NCBI GenBank assembly: GCA_002305715.1
Contig: DBQD01000066.1
Span: forward strand, 54,386 to 118,385
Source: Proteiniphilum sp. UBA1403
GTDB taxonomy: Bacteria > Bacteroidota > Bacteroidia > Bacteroidales > Dysgonomonadaceae
Direction: 5' to 3'
Length of the DNA stretch: 64,000 bases
Shown: positions 28,818 to 41,315 of the stretch, one piece after another
Layout: each line of letters opens with the position of its first letter
How positions within the stretch are numbered: the stretch's first letter is position 1
Notes under the pieces: generated by a model
The model's database searches: none
Seen by the model: the letters and a program-made list of their open reading frames with translations, nothing else
What the model was told of the DNA's origin: nothing
Translations under genes and position numbers: made by a program

Positions 28818-28861
28818 TACCCCTCCGTAACCCCTCTGTTACCCCTCTGTTACCCCTCTGT
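28818..28861. repeat. Four tandem copies of an 11-bp unit, G-quadruplex motif on the minus strand
   Basis: Unit WACCCCTCYGT repeated head to tail four times; the last two copies are identical. On the minus strand this gives four GGGG runs (plus-strand CCCC at 28820-28823, 28831-28834, 28842-28845, 28853-28856), each separated by exactly 7 nt, which meets the classical quadruplex consensus. Confidence 0.85.
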
Positions 28862-28913
28862 ATATTCCTTATAAAAAATAAGACAAGCATACAAGAAGGT
28901 ACGGAGTATGTTT

Positions 28914-28953
28914 CCAAAAAAAGGCTGCCTCTTCTTTTTAAAGAGACAGCCTT
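28914..28953 (-). terminator. Rho-independent terminator of the GH20 gene
   Basis: Thirteen-base arms AAGGCTGCCTCTT (28921-28933) and AAGAGACAGCCTT (28941-28953) with one mismatch; on the minus strand the stem is followed by a T-run (28922-28916). It is about 58 bp after the stop codon. Confidence 0.8.
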
Positions 28954-29010
28954 CAGATGTGATGTGTAAGTCAGGCCATTTACCCGTCGGCTTTATGGCT
29001 CAAGAACACC

Positions 29011-31344
29011 TTAGTTCAATCGAATTTCATCGACAAAGATATAGGCTCGACGCCCTTTGCCAACATGCCAATCGGCAATATTGGAGGGTTTCACGGTAAC
29101 CTTGAAATAACGTGCTGTAACCGGTTCAAACGAGAGAGAGTGAACAGAGATATCGCTCCAATTGTCGGTATGTTCATCGGTAATGGCTAGTGTAGCAACA
29201 GAGGTGAACGTTTTATTGTTGTCCGATGCTTCGATGATAATTTCCGATGCATCGAAGATCCAGTCGCCCGTTACTACTGCATTGCGCACTTCGGCATTGC
29301 TTATTTCTGTGGGTTGGAGCATATCTATCACCGCCACCAAGTCTACTCCCGGAAACCCAATCCAGCGACCCGACCTGTAATTGGTGTTGCTTCCGTTCAG
29401 TCCATCTACCAACATGGGAGCACCCCCATAGGTGTAATTTTCAGCGGGTGAAGTCAGCAGTTCGATGGGCATGAACGAAGACTTGCTGACAAGCAGTTTT
29501 TCACTGAAGATTTTACTCTTTTTCCCTTCTCGGATGGCGGTCGCTTTAATTTCAGCGTTTTCTTTGAAGGAGAGTTTTTCTTCGTAAAGCAGCGATGATT
29601 GAGTTGGTTCAGTACCATCGAGTGTGTAATAAATTGGTGCATTGTCGATAGTAGAGAAGGATACATCCAGCGCATTTCTGTCGAAGTTGACAGCAAGTGT
29701 TGTCTTCACGTCGAAAACATGGGTTGCAAAGTTGTAACCCAGTTTCTCATAGAGTGCAATCAGCTGTGGCAATCGCTTCAAGAACGATTCATAATTTTTC
29801 TTCTCCGGTTGTAACCATTGTACTTCACACAATGCAGCATAGCGTGGCAATACCATGTATTCTACATGTTGCTGTTCAATGATGTACTCCGTCCAAAGGT
29901 TTGCCTGCGGTCCCAAAATATGTTTACGCTGTTCTTCGGTGAGAATTTCCGGTGCCGGCTCAAAGCTATATACAAGCTCCAGAGGTACATATCCGCCAAT
30001 AGCAAGGGGCTCATCATCGGTTTGATCGGTCTGATAGTAGTCGAAGTAGCAGTATGTAGTTGGGGTCATGATTACATCGTGACCCAATTGAGCTGCCTCA
30101 ATACCGCCACCCATTCCACGCCACGACATCACGGTGGCATTTGGAGCCAGTTCACCTTCCAAAATTTCATCCCAGCCAATGATGCTGCGACCATGTTCGT
30201 TTAGAAACTTCTCCATGCGGGCTGTCACGTAACTTTGCAGGTAATGCTCTGCGGTGTGTTTGTCACTATCCTTCAATCCCAGTTCTTTAATGCGAGCCTG
30301 GCAATCGGGGCATTCTTCCCAGCGAGTTTTGGGTGATTCGTCCCCTCCAATGTGGATGTATTTCGAGGGGAATATTTCCATTACCTCGGTCAATACTGCC
30401 TCCAGGAAGGTGAATGTTTCCTCTTTACCGGGGCAGAGAACATCATCGAACACACCCCATTCACGCGAAACCTCATACGGTCCGCCGGTGCATCCCAGCT
30501 CGGGATATGCAGCAAGAGCAGCCAGCATGTGGCCGGGCAGGTCCACCTCGGGAATGATGGTGATATAGCGCTCCTCGGCATAGGTGACAATCTCTCTCAG
30601 TTCCTCCTTGGTGTAGTAACCTCCATGAGGGATACCGTCGTATTCACCTGAATTGCGACCGATTACTGTCTCTTTACGCATGGACCCAATCTCCGTGAGT
30701 TTAGGATACGCATCAATTTCAATGCGCCAACCTTGGTCGTCAGTCAGGTGCCAGTGAAACGTGTTCATCTGATGCAGCGCAAGCAGGTCGATGTACTTCT
30801 TAATGAATTCAGTCGGCTGAAAATGGCGAGCCACATCGAGCATTGCACCCCGATAGCCGAAGCGTGGTGCCTCGTTGATGACAGCAGGAGTAAAGGATAC
30901 TTGTGCAAAATTCCCCACGGGGATAGATTTCCGCAGGGTTTGTAGGCCGAGGAAGACTGCAGCTTCAGTAGTTCCTTCAATACGAATCTCCTGTTCGGTG
31001 ATGGAAATGCGGAAGGCTTCCGGGTTGTCATTTTGAAGACCTGTCGCCAGGATGATGGCATCCTTCTCGGGCAATGTAGCAGTTACAGCCGTTTTTATTC
31101 CGGCCGACAGTTCCAGGTACTCTGCCAAGAATTGGGCGTTGCCTTGCATCTTTTCATTTCCCTCCGGAAACACAATTTGGGTTGACTCGGAGAGAATAAA
31201 AGCTGCACCATCCTTGGCCTCAATCTCATTGGGCAATGGCACCACATTGTAATTTGCCTCTACTGTTCCACTGCCACCTGTACCACAAGATGCAAGTGCT
31301 GAAACAAGCATTAATGTAGTTAGTAATCTGTTAATAGTATTCAT
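29011..31344 (-). CDS. Beta-N-acetylhexosaminidase, GH20 family lipoprotein
   Basis: 777 residues. Lipobox LASC with Cys20, so lipid-anchored. A GH20 N-terminal domain (about 30-155) precedes the TIM barrel, which shows RGAMLDVARHF, FHWHLTDDQGWRIEI and the catalytic Asp335-Glu336 in HIGGDESPK. The Asp positions the substrate acetamido group and the Glu is the acid. After the barrel a chitobiase-like C-terminal beta domain (IYYTLDGTEPT) and a discoidin/F5-8C-like domain (about 630-777) follow, likely binding sugars. It should release terminal GlcNAc or GalNAc from glycans outside the cell. Co-transcribed with cutC, 23 bp upstream; ends in a strong terminator. Confidence 0.94.
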   Translation of the reverse strand: MNTINRLLTTLMLVSALASCGTGGSGTVEANYNVVPLPNEIEAKDGAAFILSESTQIVFPEGNEKMQGNAQFLAEYLELSAGIKTAVTATLPEKDAIILATGLQNDNPEAFRISITEQEIRIEGTTEAAVFLGLQTLRKSIPVGNFAQVSFTPAVINEAPRFGYRGAMLDVARHFQPTEFIKKYIDLLALHQMNTFHWHLTDDQGWRIEIDAYPKLTEIGSMRKETVIGRNSGEYDGIPHGGYYTKEELREIVTYAEERYITIIPEVDLPGHMLAALAAYPELGCTGGPYEVSREWGVFDDVLCPGKEETFTFLEAVLTEVMEIFPSKYIHIGGDESPKTRWEECPDCQARIKELGLKDSDKHTAEHYLQSYVTARMEKFLNEHGRSIIGWDEILEGELAPNATVMSWRGMGGGIEAAQLGHDVIMTPTTYCYFDYYQTDQTDDEPLAIGGYVPLELVYSFEPAPEILTEEQRKHILGPQANLWTEYIIEQQHVEYMVLPRYAALCEVQWLQPEKKNYESFLKRLPQLIALYEKLGYNFATHVFDVKTTLAVNFDRNALDVSFSTIDNAPIYYTLDGTEPTQSSLLYEEKLSFKENAEIKATAIREGKKSKIFSEKLLVSKSSFMPIELLTSPAENYTYGGAPMLVDGLNGSNTNYRSGRWIGFPGVDLVAVIDMLQPTEISNAEVRNAVVTGDWIFDASEIIIEASDNNKTFTSVATLAITDEHTDNWSDISVHSLSFEPVTARYFKVTVKPSNIADWHVGKGRRAYIFVDEIRLN

Positions 31345-31367
31345 ATTGTCATTTCTTTGTGAATGGT

Positions 31368-32129
31368 TTATTCAGATAAGTTACTCAAAGCAACCAATGT
31401 TTCTGCCACCTTGTTGGCGGCGGTCACCTGTTGGGCATATTCATCAATAAAAATCTGGTCGCCCCCCATCTTCAGATGAGGGTTTCGATAGATCATTCTA
31501 CTTTCAATCGACTCTCTTGCGGAGAGATGGAACTCTACGGCACCGGTTTCTTTGGCCAACTTAGCAATGTTGTTTACGTTTACACCACTTCCAGGCATGA
31601 TGATGATTCGTTTGCCGGCTTTTTGTACCAATTCGTGCAACAGCTCAATTCCCTCTTCAGCACGCGGACGTTGTCCCGAGGTTAGAATTCGGTTGCACCC
31701 CAACTCGATGATTCGCTCCAGGCTTTCGTACGGGTCGCGACACATATCGAAAGCCCTATGGAATGTCACACTCAGTCCTTCTGCCGCATCAATCAGCTCT
31801 CGGTTACGATTCATATCCACATCTCCTTCCGGTGTGAGACATCCGATCACCACGCCGTCGACACCCAGTTTACGGGCATTTTCAATGTCCTTCAGCATGA
31901 TCCTATGTTCCAGGGGAGAGTATAGGAAGTCGCCCCCCCGTGGACGGATGATCACATGCAGTTTAATCTTCAACAGTTCGCGGGCCAGGACAATATCGCC
32001 ATAGGAGGGGGTAGTACCACCTTCGGGAATGGCGGCACACAGCTCTACACGCCATGCTCCTCCTTTTTCTGCTTCAATGCAGCTGGCCACCGAGTTGGCA
32101 CAAATTTCCAGTTTGTATTCGTTAGTCAT
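31368..32129 (-). CDS. cutC: CutC family protein (copper homeostasis protein CutC)
   Basis: 253 residues, TIM-barrel family. Conserved blocks: LEICANSVASCIEAEKGG at the start, RPRGGDFLYS, DGVVIGCLTPEGDVD, VTFHRAFDM, RILTSGQ and IMPGSGVN. CutC was linked to copper handling in E. coli, but its biochemical role remains disputed, so the name is a family label. Its position directly before the GH20 hexosaminidase suggests a link to sugar metabolism in this organism (inference); other Bacteroidetes also pair cutC with glycosidases. Confidence 0.92.
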   Translation of the reverse strand: MTNEYKLEICANSVASCIEAEKGGAWRVELCAAIPEGGTTPSYGDIVLARELLKIKLHVIIRPRGGDFLYSPLEHRIMLKDIENARKLGVDGVVIGCLTPEGDVDMNRNRELIDAAEGLSVTFHRAFDMCRDPYESLERIIELGCNRILTSGQRPRAEEGIELLHELVQKAGKRIIIMPGSGVNVNNIAKLAKETGAVEFHLSARESIESRMIYRNPHLKMGGDQIFIDEYAQQVTAANKVAETLVALSNLSE

Positions 32130-32154
32130 CAGGTTTTGTTTTCAATTTAATAGA

Positions 32155-32162
32155 CAAAAATA
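32155..32162 (-). promoter_or_regulatory. Probable -7 element of the cutC-GH20 operon
   Basis: Minus-strand TATTTTTG matches TAnnTTTG, 26 bp before the cutC start. -33 unclear. Confidence 0.4.
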
Positions 32163-32236
32163 CGAAATTGAGAGTACAATAAAAACGATTTCAGAGATTT
32201 GGGTGCTAATCCATTATAAATTATTAGGCTACTTTC

Positions 32237-32267
32237 TTGCATTTTCTGTAAAATAGTTGTATTCTTG
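32237..32267 (+). promoter_or_regulatory. Probable promoter of the GH5 gene
   Basis: TTG at 32237-32239, 20 bp, TATTCTTG at 32260-32267 (one mismatch to TAnnTTTG). Leader would be about 78 nt. Confidence 0.4.
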
Positions 32268-32350
32268 TAGTTGTAGTCAGACAATCCGTAATATTATTAC
32301 CATTGAAAAGAAATACCTCAAATTAATGCATACTTTAAAATAGGAACAAT

Positions 32351-33934
32351 ATGCGGCATATTTCAATTCTAATCATTTTATTTTTCCTGCTTTTACACTG
32401 TAGCAGTGCTACACCCGTAGAGCCGGAGTTGCCGAACAACCCCGATCAAACGGAAGAACCGGATAAGCCGGATGAACCCTCAGAACCGAATAATCCCACA
32501 GACCCCAATGATAGTGAGAAATGGGCTATAGCTAAGGAGATAAATGGCCATTTGGGAAGAGGTATAAACTTGGGAAATACATTTGAAGCGGAGCAATCGT
32601 GGCAATCTCCTTTTGTGGCGGACGATTTAAAACGTATTGCCGACTTGGGCTTTACGCACATTCGTGTACCTATCCGCTGGGAGCGTGATGATCGAAGCAT
32701 GGCTACTGCACCCTACACCATCTATCCGGAGTTTATGGCGACTATTCAGTCGGTGGTCGATGAAGCACTGAAACAGAAGCTTCATGTGATCATTAATATG
32801 CATCATCACAATGACCTCTTTGCCAATCCTTCAGCCCAAAAGGCACGTTTCCTTTCTCAGTGGGAGCAGATTGCAGATCGCTTTAAATCCTATCCTGATA
32901 GTCTGTTGTTTGAGATCCTGAACGAACCGCACGATCAACTAACGCCCTCCCTGTGGAACACTTATTTGAGTGAAGCCTTGCAGCGTATTAGGGCGACCAA
33001 CCCCAACCGATGTGTACTGATTGGTACGGCCGACTGGGGAGGGGTAAGCGGACTACAATCGCTGCAGCTACCCAACGATCCGCCTTTGATTTTGACGCTT
33101 CACTACTACAATCCTTTTCAGTTTACACACCAGGGTGCCAGCTGGTCTGAGGGTTCTGATGCGTGGCTGGGTACGAAATGGCAGGATACCGAATTTGAGC
33201 GACAAGATGTGGAAGATGATTTTAAGGCTGCTGTTAAATTTGTAAATGAGAAGAATATTCCGTTGCATGTGGGTGAATTTGGTGCCTACTCGCGTGCGGA
33301 CATGGATTCACGGGTGAAATGGACACGCTTTCTTGCTCGATGGTTTGAGCAGCAGCAGTTTAGTTGGGCTTATTGGGAGTGGAACTCTGGTTTCGGTATC
33401 TATGATCCACAAACCGGTCAGTATCATCAACAACTGGTGAATGCGCTCACCAAGGATCCAATGCCGGCAGCATTTCAACCCTCTTACGTCTCTCTCTATA
33501 GTAGTAATTTCTCTAATGGACAGGCTGGCGGGTGGTTTATCACCAACAACAATGCCTCAGCGGCATCAACGCTGCAGATTGCGAACAACAATGCGACAAT
33601 TACAATTTCCAAACCGGGGAGTGTGGATTGGCATATTCAGTTTATAAAAGCGGATATCGCCATTGTTAAAGGAAAGACGTACCGACTCAGTTTTACGGCT
33701 TCTTCGCCCGATAACGATGTCAGGTCAATCAGTGTGGGTGTGTCCAGAAATTCTGATCCTTGGACAACCTATGGCAATAAAACTCTACTCATCGATAAAT
33801 CGGAAGCAAGCTACAACCTTGTTTTTACTTCAGCCTATACCGATGCTCAGGCAAGGATTGTCTTTTCTGTTGGCAATGCTGGGAATGGCCGTATTGTATT
33901 GTCGGAAATCAAATTAAGTGAAGTGATTTTCTAA
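32351..33934 (+). CDS. GH5-family endoglucanase-like lipoprotein with C-terminal carbohydrate-binding module
   Basis: 527 residues. Signal with lipobox ending at Cys17 (LLHC), then a Pro/Glu/Asp-rich linker (about 24-57) that holds the enzyme away from the membrane. The GH5 barrel (about 65-370) has the acid/base Glu192 in EILNEPHDQ and the nucleophile Glu309 in HVGEFGAY, with HHH at 151-153 and HYYNPFQFTH between. A beta-sandwich domain of the CBM4/9-like type occupies about 385-527. It should cut beta-glucans, mannans or related polymers at the cell surface; exact specificity not readable. The dienelactone-hydrolase-like gene follows after 56 bp. Confidence 0.92.
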   Translation: MRHISILIILFFLLLHCSSATPVEPELPNNPDQTEEPDKPDEPSEPNNPTDPNDSEKWAIAKEINGHLGRGINLGNTFEAEQSWQSPFVADDLKRIADLGFTHIRVPIRWERDDRSMATAPYTIYPEFMATIQSVVDEALKQKLHVIINMHHHNDLFANPSAQKARFLSQWEQIADRFKSYPDSLLFEILNEPHDQLTPSLWNTYLSEALQRIRATNPNRCVLIGTADWGGVSGLQSLQLPNDPPLILTLHYYNPFQFTHQGASWSEGSDAWLGTKWQDTEFERQDVEDDFKAAVKFVNEKNIPLHVGEFGAYSRADMDSRVKWTRFLARWFEQQQFSWAYWEWNSGFGIYDPQTGQYHQQLVNALTKDPMPAAFQPSYVSLYSSNFSNGQAGGWFITNNNASAASTLQIANNNATITISKPGSVDWHIQFIKADIAIVKGKTYRLSFTASSPDNDVRSISVGVSRNSDPWTTYGNKTLLIDKSEASYNLVFTSAYTDAQARIVFSVGNAGNGRIVLSEIKLSEVIF

Positions 33935-33990
33935 GCAAACAAAAAAGCATTGAGTGTTGTTACAATTCAAGCATCTTAATTATTACAAAC

Positions 33991-34734
33991 ATGAAAGGAT
34001 TCATCATCGCATGTCTGCTTATGGGTATTTTCCAAACAACACAATCGCAAACACTGAAAACAGTTACGTATGTAGATGGTACCCAGAAGTTAAATGGACT
34101 GGTCACCTCCAATGCCGGTAAACAGTTACCGGGTGTGCTTATTTTACCTGCCTGGAAGGGTGCGGACAATGAAGCGCGAACTGCAGCGCTTGATCTTGAA
34201 AAAGAGGGTTATATAGCATTTATTGCCGATATTTATGGCGAAGGGTATACACCAACAACCAATGAGATGGCTGCCAAGCTGGCAAGTTCCTACAAGAATG
34301 ATTTTCAGACCTATCAACGTAGAATACTTGTGGCTTTGGAGCAATTGAAAGCACAGGGTGCCAAGGCCGATAAAATTGCTGTGATAGGGTATTGTTTTGG
34401 CGGAACCGGCGCACTCGAAGCAGCAAGGGCCGGGTTCGATGTGAAGGGTGTGGTATCCATTCATGGAGGCTTGTCGAAAGATGCTAGTCGCCCCAACAAT
34501 CCTATTCGTACTAAAGTCCTGGTTGAACATCCAGCTGAAGATAAAAGCGTGTCGCAAGAGGATCTCCAAAATCTGATAAAAGAGTTAAACGATGGAAAGG
34601 CCGATTGGCAAATAATTACATATGCCAATACAGGACACACCTTCACAAATCCTGAGTCACCGGAATACAACGAAGTGATGGCAAAAAGAGCATGGAATCA
34701 TACGTTGTTGTTCTTGAAAGAACTGTTAAAGTAA
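33991..34734 (+). CDS. Exported dienelactone hydrolase family protein
   Basis: 247 residues with an N-terminal signal peptide (MKGFIIACLLMGIFQTTQSQ). Alpha/beta-hydrolase fold with the family nucleophile Cys135 in GYCFGGTGALEAARAG, the Asp in HPAEDKSVS and the His in NTGHTFTNP, which complete the triad. Dienelactone hydrolases open lactones or esters; the export signal and the neighbouring glycosidases suggest an ester linked to plant or microbial glycans (inference). The gene is 13 bp before the next gene and may be co-transcribed with it. Confidence 0.88.
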   Translation: MKGFIIACLLMGIFQTTQSQTLKTVTYVDGTQKLNGLVTSNAGKQLPGVLILPAWKGADNEARTAALDLEKEGYIAFIADIYGEGYTPTTNEMAAKLASSYKNDFQTYQRRILVALEQLKAQGAKADKIAVIGYCFGGTGALEAARAGFDVKGVVSIHGGLSKDASRPNNPIRTKVLVEHPAEDKSVSQEDLQNLIKELNDGKADWQIITYANTGHTFTNPESPEYNEVMAKRAWNHTLLFLKELLK

Positions 34735-34747
34735 GAATCACTCTGCG

Positions 34748-35326
34748 TTGAATTACCTCGCTCATATATTTTTATCGAACGGCAATCGACAGGTTGCCGT
34801 TGGCAATTTCATTGGAGATTTTGTCAAAGGACGCGAATACAGGTCCTACCCATCGTGCATAAAGAAAGGAATACTTTTGCATAGGGAAATCGACCATTTC
34901 ACCGATAACCACCCTGTTTTTCAGGAGACGGTACAGCTGCTGCGACCCACATTTGGACGCTATGCAGGTATCATGGCCGACATGTATTACGATTATCTGC
35001 TAGCCTCCGATTTTGAACGATATAGCAATGGAAGGCGTCTCAATTGTTTTGCCCTTAATTTCTACTTGTCTCTCTTATTGAACTACTGGTGGTTGCCAAA
35101 GAGAGTGAAAGGTTTCATTTTTCATTTCATCGGAACCAACCGACTCAAGAAGTACCATTCTTTTGATGGGCTGCAACAATCACTCGAGATCATGTCTCTT
35201 TATAAGAGTTCTGCAATCAATCCAACCCTTGGTATTGAGTTTCTTGCAGCTAATGAGGAGGACTTGAGAAATCATTTCAATAGGTTCATGGCGGATGCTT
35301 TGCAGAGATTTCCACAACGTGGATAA
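34748..35326 (+). CDS. Acyl carrier protein phosphodiesterase family (AcpH/DUF479)
   Basis: 192 residues starting with TTG; no in-frame ATG or GTG precedes it, and the protein begins with the family's conserved MNYLAHIFLS. Further AcpH blocks are VGNFIGDFVKG, GILLHREIDHFTDNHPVF and ADMYYDYLLASDF, with His and Asp residues of the HD-like metal site. AcpH removes the phosphopantetheine arm from acyl carrier protein; the physiological role is still unclear. Cytoplasmic, no signal. Confidence 0.88.
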   Translation: MNYLAHIFLSNGNRQVAVGNFIGDFVKGREYRSYPSCIKKGILLHREIDHFTDNHPVFQETVQLLRPTFGRYAGIMADMYYDYLLASDFERYSNGRRLNCFALNFYLSLLLNYWWLPKRVKGFIFHFIGTNRLKKYHSFDGLQQSLEIMSLYKSSAINPTLGIEFLAANEEDLRNHFNRFMADALQRFPQRG

Positions 35327-35354
35327 TGATCATACTAGGAGATTTTATCAGTAA

Positions 35355-39134
<3,780 letters not shown>

Positions 39135-39180
39135 CTTTCTCCTATCAGTGAAAATATGCTGGTATGTTTAATGAATTTTC

Positions 39181-39210
39181 TTGCTTATTAATAAACTTTT
39201 ATTATCTTTG
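39181..39210 (+). promoter_or_regulatory. Promoter before microprotein and zinc-ribbon gene
   Basis: TTG at 39181-39183, 19 bp, TATCTTTG at 39203-39210, an ideal Bacteroidetes promoter. Transcription from about 39217 would cover the small frame at 39231 and the gene at 39409. Confidence 0.6.
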
Positions 39211-39230
39211 TATTTAGATAACAGAGTTAA

Positions 39231-39329
39231 ATGAATGTATTAAAAACTTGGTGGATATCTGCACTTATTCATTTACTCATCTGTTGTCTATATTATGTAA
39301 AAATTCTCCATGTTGCTGAAAATCAATAA
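39231..39329 (+). CDS. Possible 32-residue membrane microprotein
   Basis: A short frame starting with ATG about 14 nt after the predicted transcription start and ending in TAA. The product begins MNVLKTWW and continues with a hydrophobic stretch of about 18 residues (ISALIHLLICCLYYV) flanked by Lys on both sides, so one membrane helix is predicted. No clear ribosome site; not recognised. It could equally be a translated leader of the downstream gene. Confidence 0.3.
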   Translation: MNVLKTWWISALIHLLICCLYYVKILHVAENQ

Positions 39330-39408
39330 AGTTCACCCAGCTTCATCAATAGTAATAAAGATTACACTATGTTGCATAAACTTTAACCAGACTGTTTAGA
39401 AGGTGTGT

Positions 39409-39720
39409 ATGAGAAGTTCTCCTGAGGTTGCAATTAATTCATTTCAATTGGCTGTCTTACTTGATGATACAGAAAAATTATTTTACAATTTTGTAATCGA
39501 TCATCTTGTGTTTTGTGCTCATTGCAGGGCACTAGCCAAAGATGGAGTAGAAGTGACTGAAATATGCCTGACTACAATGAACGATATTTGGATAAAGGGG
39601 AGATGCAGGGTATGTCATCATGAGGTAGTTCGACTATTCACTTTTGGAAGTAACGAGTTATTTTATGCAAGGGCTTCTCAGTTGCGTAAGACGATTAATT
39701 TAAAACTAAAAAAAGCTTAA
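39409..39720 (+). CDS. Small protein with a four-cysteine zinc-ribbon pattern
   Basis: 103 residues, not recognised. Two CxxC pairs, C36/C39 (FCAHC) and C66/C69 (GRCRVCHHE), about 27 residues apart, fit a zinc ribbon. A basic C-terminus (RKTINLKLKKA) could touch nucleic acid or membrane. ATG at 39409 is preceded by AGAAGGTG, one of the few good ribosome sites in the window; the GTG at 39403 is less likely. It stands alone between the GH2 and oxidoreductase genes. Confidence 0.65.
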   Translation: MRSSPEVAINSFQLAVLLDDTEKLFYNFVIDHLVFCAHCRALAKDGVEVTEICLTTMNDIWIKGRCRVCHHEVVRLFTFGSNELFYARASQLRKTINLKLKKA

Positions 39721-39832
39721 TTCATGTTGGTTTTTTTAAATACCATGACGCTAATTCCAACTAGTTCGAAGGTGTACATGCTACGCTGCCCGAAATATAA
39801 TGTGAATTGATGCCAGCTTTCGCGAATTTTTG

Positions 39833-39840
39833 TATATTTG
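39833..39840 (+). promoter_or_regulatory. Probable -7 element of the oxidoreductase-ThuA pair
   Basis: TATATTTG, perfect for TAnnTTTG, 58 bp before the start codon; -33 region only weakly matched. Confidence 0.4.
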
Positions 39841-39897
39841 TCTCGGATCGATACCTTCACACTAATAATGACCCTATCATACTAAAAACATATACAA

Positions 39898-41247
39898 ATG
39901 AAACACAAATCAAAAAATGTAACACGTAGAAAGTTCCTGGGCCTTTCGGCACTGGGATTGACAGGATTAACCATATTACCCTCGTGGGCTATAAATGGAG
40001 TGAAAATTGCTCCGAGTGATAGAATCTACCTGGGTTTTATAGGATTGGGACGGCAGGGAATAAGCGACTTCCATGCATTCTCCCGTTGCCCAGGCGTACA
40101 AGTGGTAGCAGGAAGTGATGTGGATTCTATTAAGAATGACCGTTTCAGGAATGTTGTCAAAGCGTGGCAGGAAAAAAATAGTTTGCCCGTGAAATGCGAT
40201 ACATACGAGTTCTATGAGGATCTATTGGAAAGAAAAGATATTGATGCGGTTTCAATTGCTACACCTGATCATTGGCATGCACTCACGGCTATTCACGCTT
40301 GCCAGTCGGGTAAAGATGTATATTGCCAGAAGCCGTTGTCGTACACAATATCCGAGAGTCTGGCAATGGTGGAAGCAGCAAGAAAACATAAACGTGTATT
40401 CCAGGTGGGAAGTCAGCAGCGTTCCAGCGCTGAATTCCAAAAGGCTGTCTCATTAGTACGTGAAGGTAAAATAGGACATATCGAAAAAGTATACGTGCGA
40501 ATTGGTGAGCCACCAAAACCATTTAATCTGCCTGAAATGCCGGTTCCCTCAAACTTGAATTTCAGACAATGGCTGGGACCGTTAAACGACCCAAAGGTGC
40601 ATTATAACGCAACCATGTGTCCTCCTATTGCTCCACCCGATTATCGTGAAAAGGGTGAGTGGGCTACTTGGAGATATTACAGAGAGACGGGCAATGGGTT
40701 TACGGGCGACTGGGGAGCACATCATTTCGATATTGCTCAATGGGCGCTGGGACTCGATGGCACAGGTCCAGTTGAATATGTCCCTGCCGGATATAACGGA
40801 ACAACATACACCACCGTTAAGTATGCTAATGGTATTGTGATGACTGAACAACCATTCCGCGATGATAAACCAGACGATAAGGGTATTCAGTTTGTCGGAA
40901 CCAAAGGATGGATAAAAGTGGCTCGTGGATACATAGAGTGCTCCGATCCTTCTTTGTTGAAAAAAACAGAGCAGGAGATCGCAGCAGGGGCGTATGAAGT
41001 GAGTGCTCCCCATATGCAAAATTTCCTGGATTCAATGCGTACACGTCTGAATCCTATTGCACCGGTTGAAGCTGGTTGCAGCACCAATATTCTGTGCTGC
41101 CTCATTAATATTGCTACCGAATTGAACAGACCGGTGAAGTGGGATCCGGCAACGTTGAGCTTTGGTGACGACAAGGAGGCATTGGCACACAGACTTTACC
41201 ATTATGACTATAGAGAACCTTATAAATTACCCTATTGGGAGTCGTAA
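39898..41247 (+). CDS. Gfo/Idh/MocA family oxidoreductase with Tat signal
   Basis: 449 residues. A twin-arginine signal, TRRKFLGLSALGLTGL, targets the folded enzyme with its cofactor across the membrane. NAD(P)-binding motif GFIGLGRQG is followed by DAVSIATPDHWHALTA and CQKPLSYTISE (the usual EKP lysine in QKP form). The C-terminal domain has GNGFTGDWGAHHFDIAQWAL, in which the HHFD His is typical of exported Bacteroidetes members. The family oxidises or reduces sugars and cyclitols; some exported members hydrolyse glycosides by an NAD-dependent route. Followed by the ThuA gene 69 bp on. Confidence 0.92.
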   Translation: MKHKSKNVTRRKFLGLSALGLTGLTILPSWAINGVKIAPSDRIYLGFIGLGRQGISDFHAFSRCPGVQVVAGSDVDSIKNDRFRNVVKAWQEKNSLPVKCDTYEFYEDLLERKDIDAVSIATPDHWHALTAIHACQSGKDVYCQKPLSYTISESLAMVEAARKHKRVFQVGSQQRSSAEFQKAVSLVREGKIGHIEKVYVRIGEPPKPFNLPEMPVPSNLNFRQWLGPLNDPKVHYNATMCPPIAPPDYREKGEWATWRYYRETGNGFTGDWGAHHFDIAQWALGLDGTGPVEYVPAGYNGTTYTTVKYANGIVMTEQPFRDDKPDDKGIQFVGTKGWIKVARGYIECSDPSLLKKTEQEIAAGAYEVSAPHMQNFLDSMRTRLNPIAPVEAGCSTNILCCLINIATELNRPVKWDPATLSFGDDKEALAHRLYHYDYREPYKLPYWES

Positions 41248-41315
41248 AAAGTGGTATGTATAAGAATAGATGATACTTGTAATAATTTGAAATCCACATA
41301 AATAAAAATGTAAAC

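Larger units (their letters stand above)
28678..29010. other. Intergenic region with promoter element, tandem repeat and terminator
   Basis: About 330 bp without a convincing gene. It contains a minus-strand -7 element (28727-28734), a four-copy 11-bp repeat (28818-28861) and the terminator of the GH20 gene (28914-28953). A short minus-strand reading frame runs through the repeat but has no supporting feature. Confidence 0.7.

Noticed and set aside
28732..28917. Minus-strand frame across the 11-bp repeat
   Set aside because: It begins next to the terminator of the GH20 gene and consists largely of translated repeat; no independent support.
34748..35326. Suspicion that the AcpH-like gene is truncated because no ATG start exists
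   Set aside because: The TTG codon is exactly at the family's conserved N-terminal MNYLAH, so the gene is complete.
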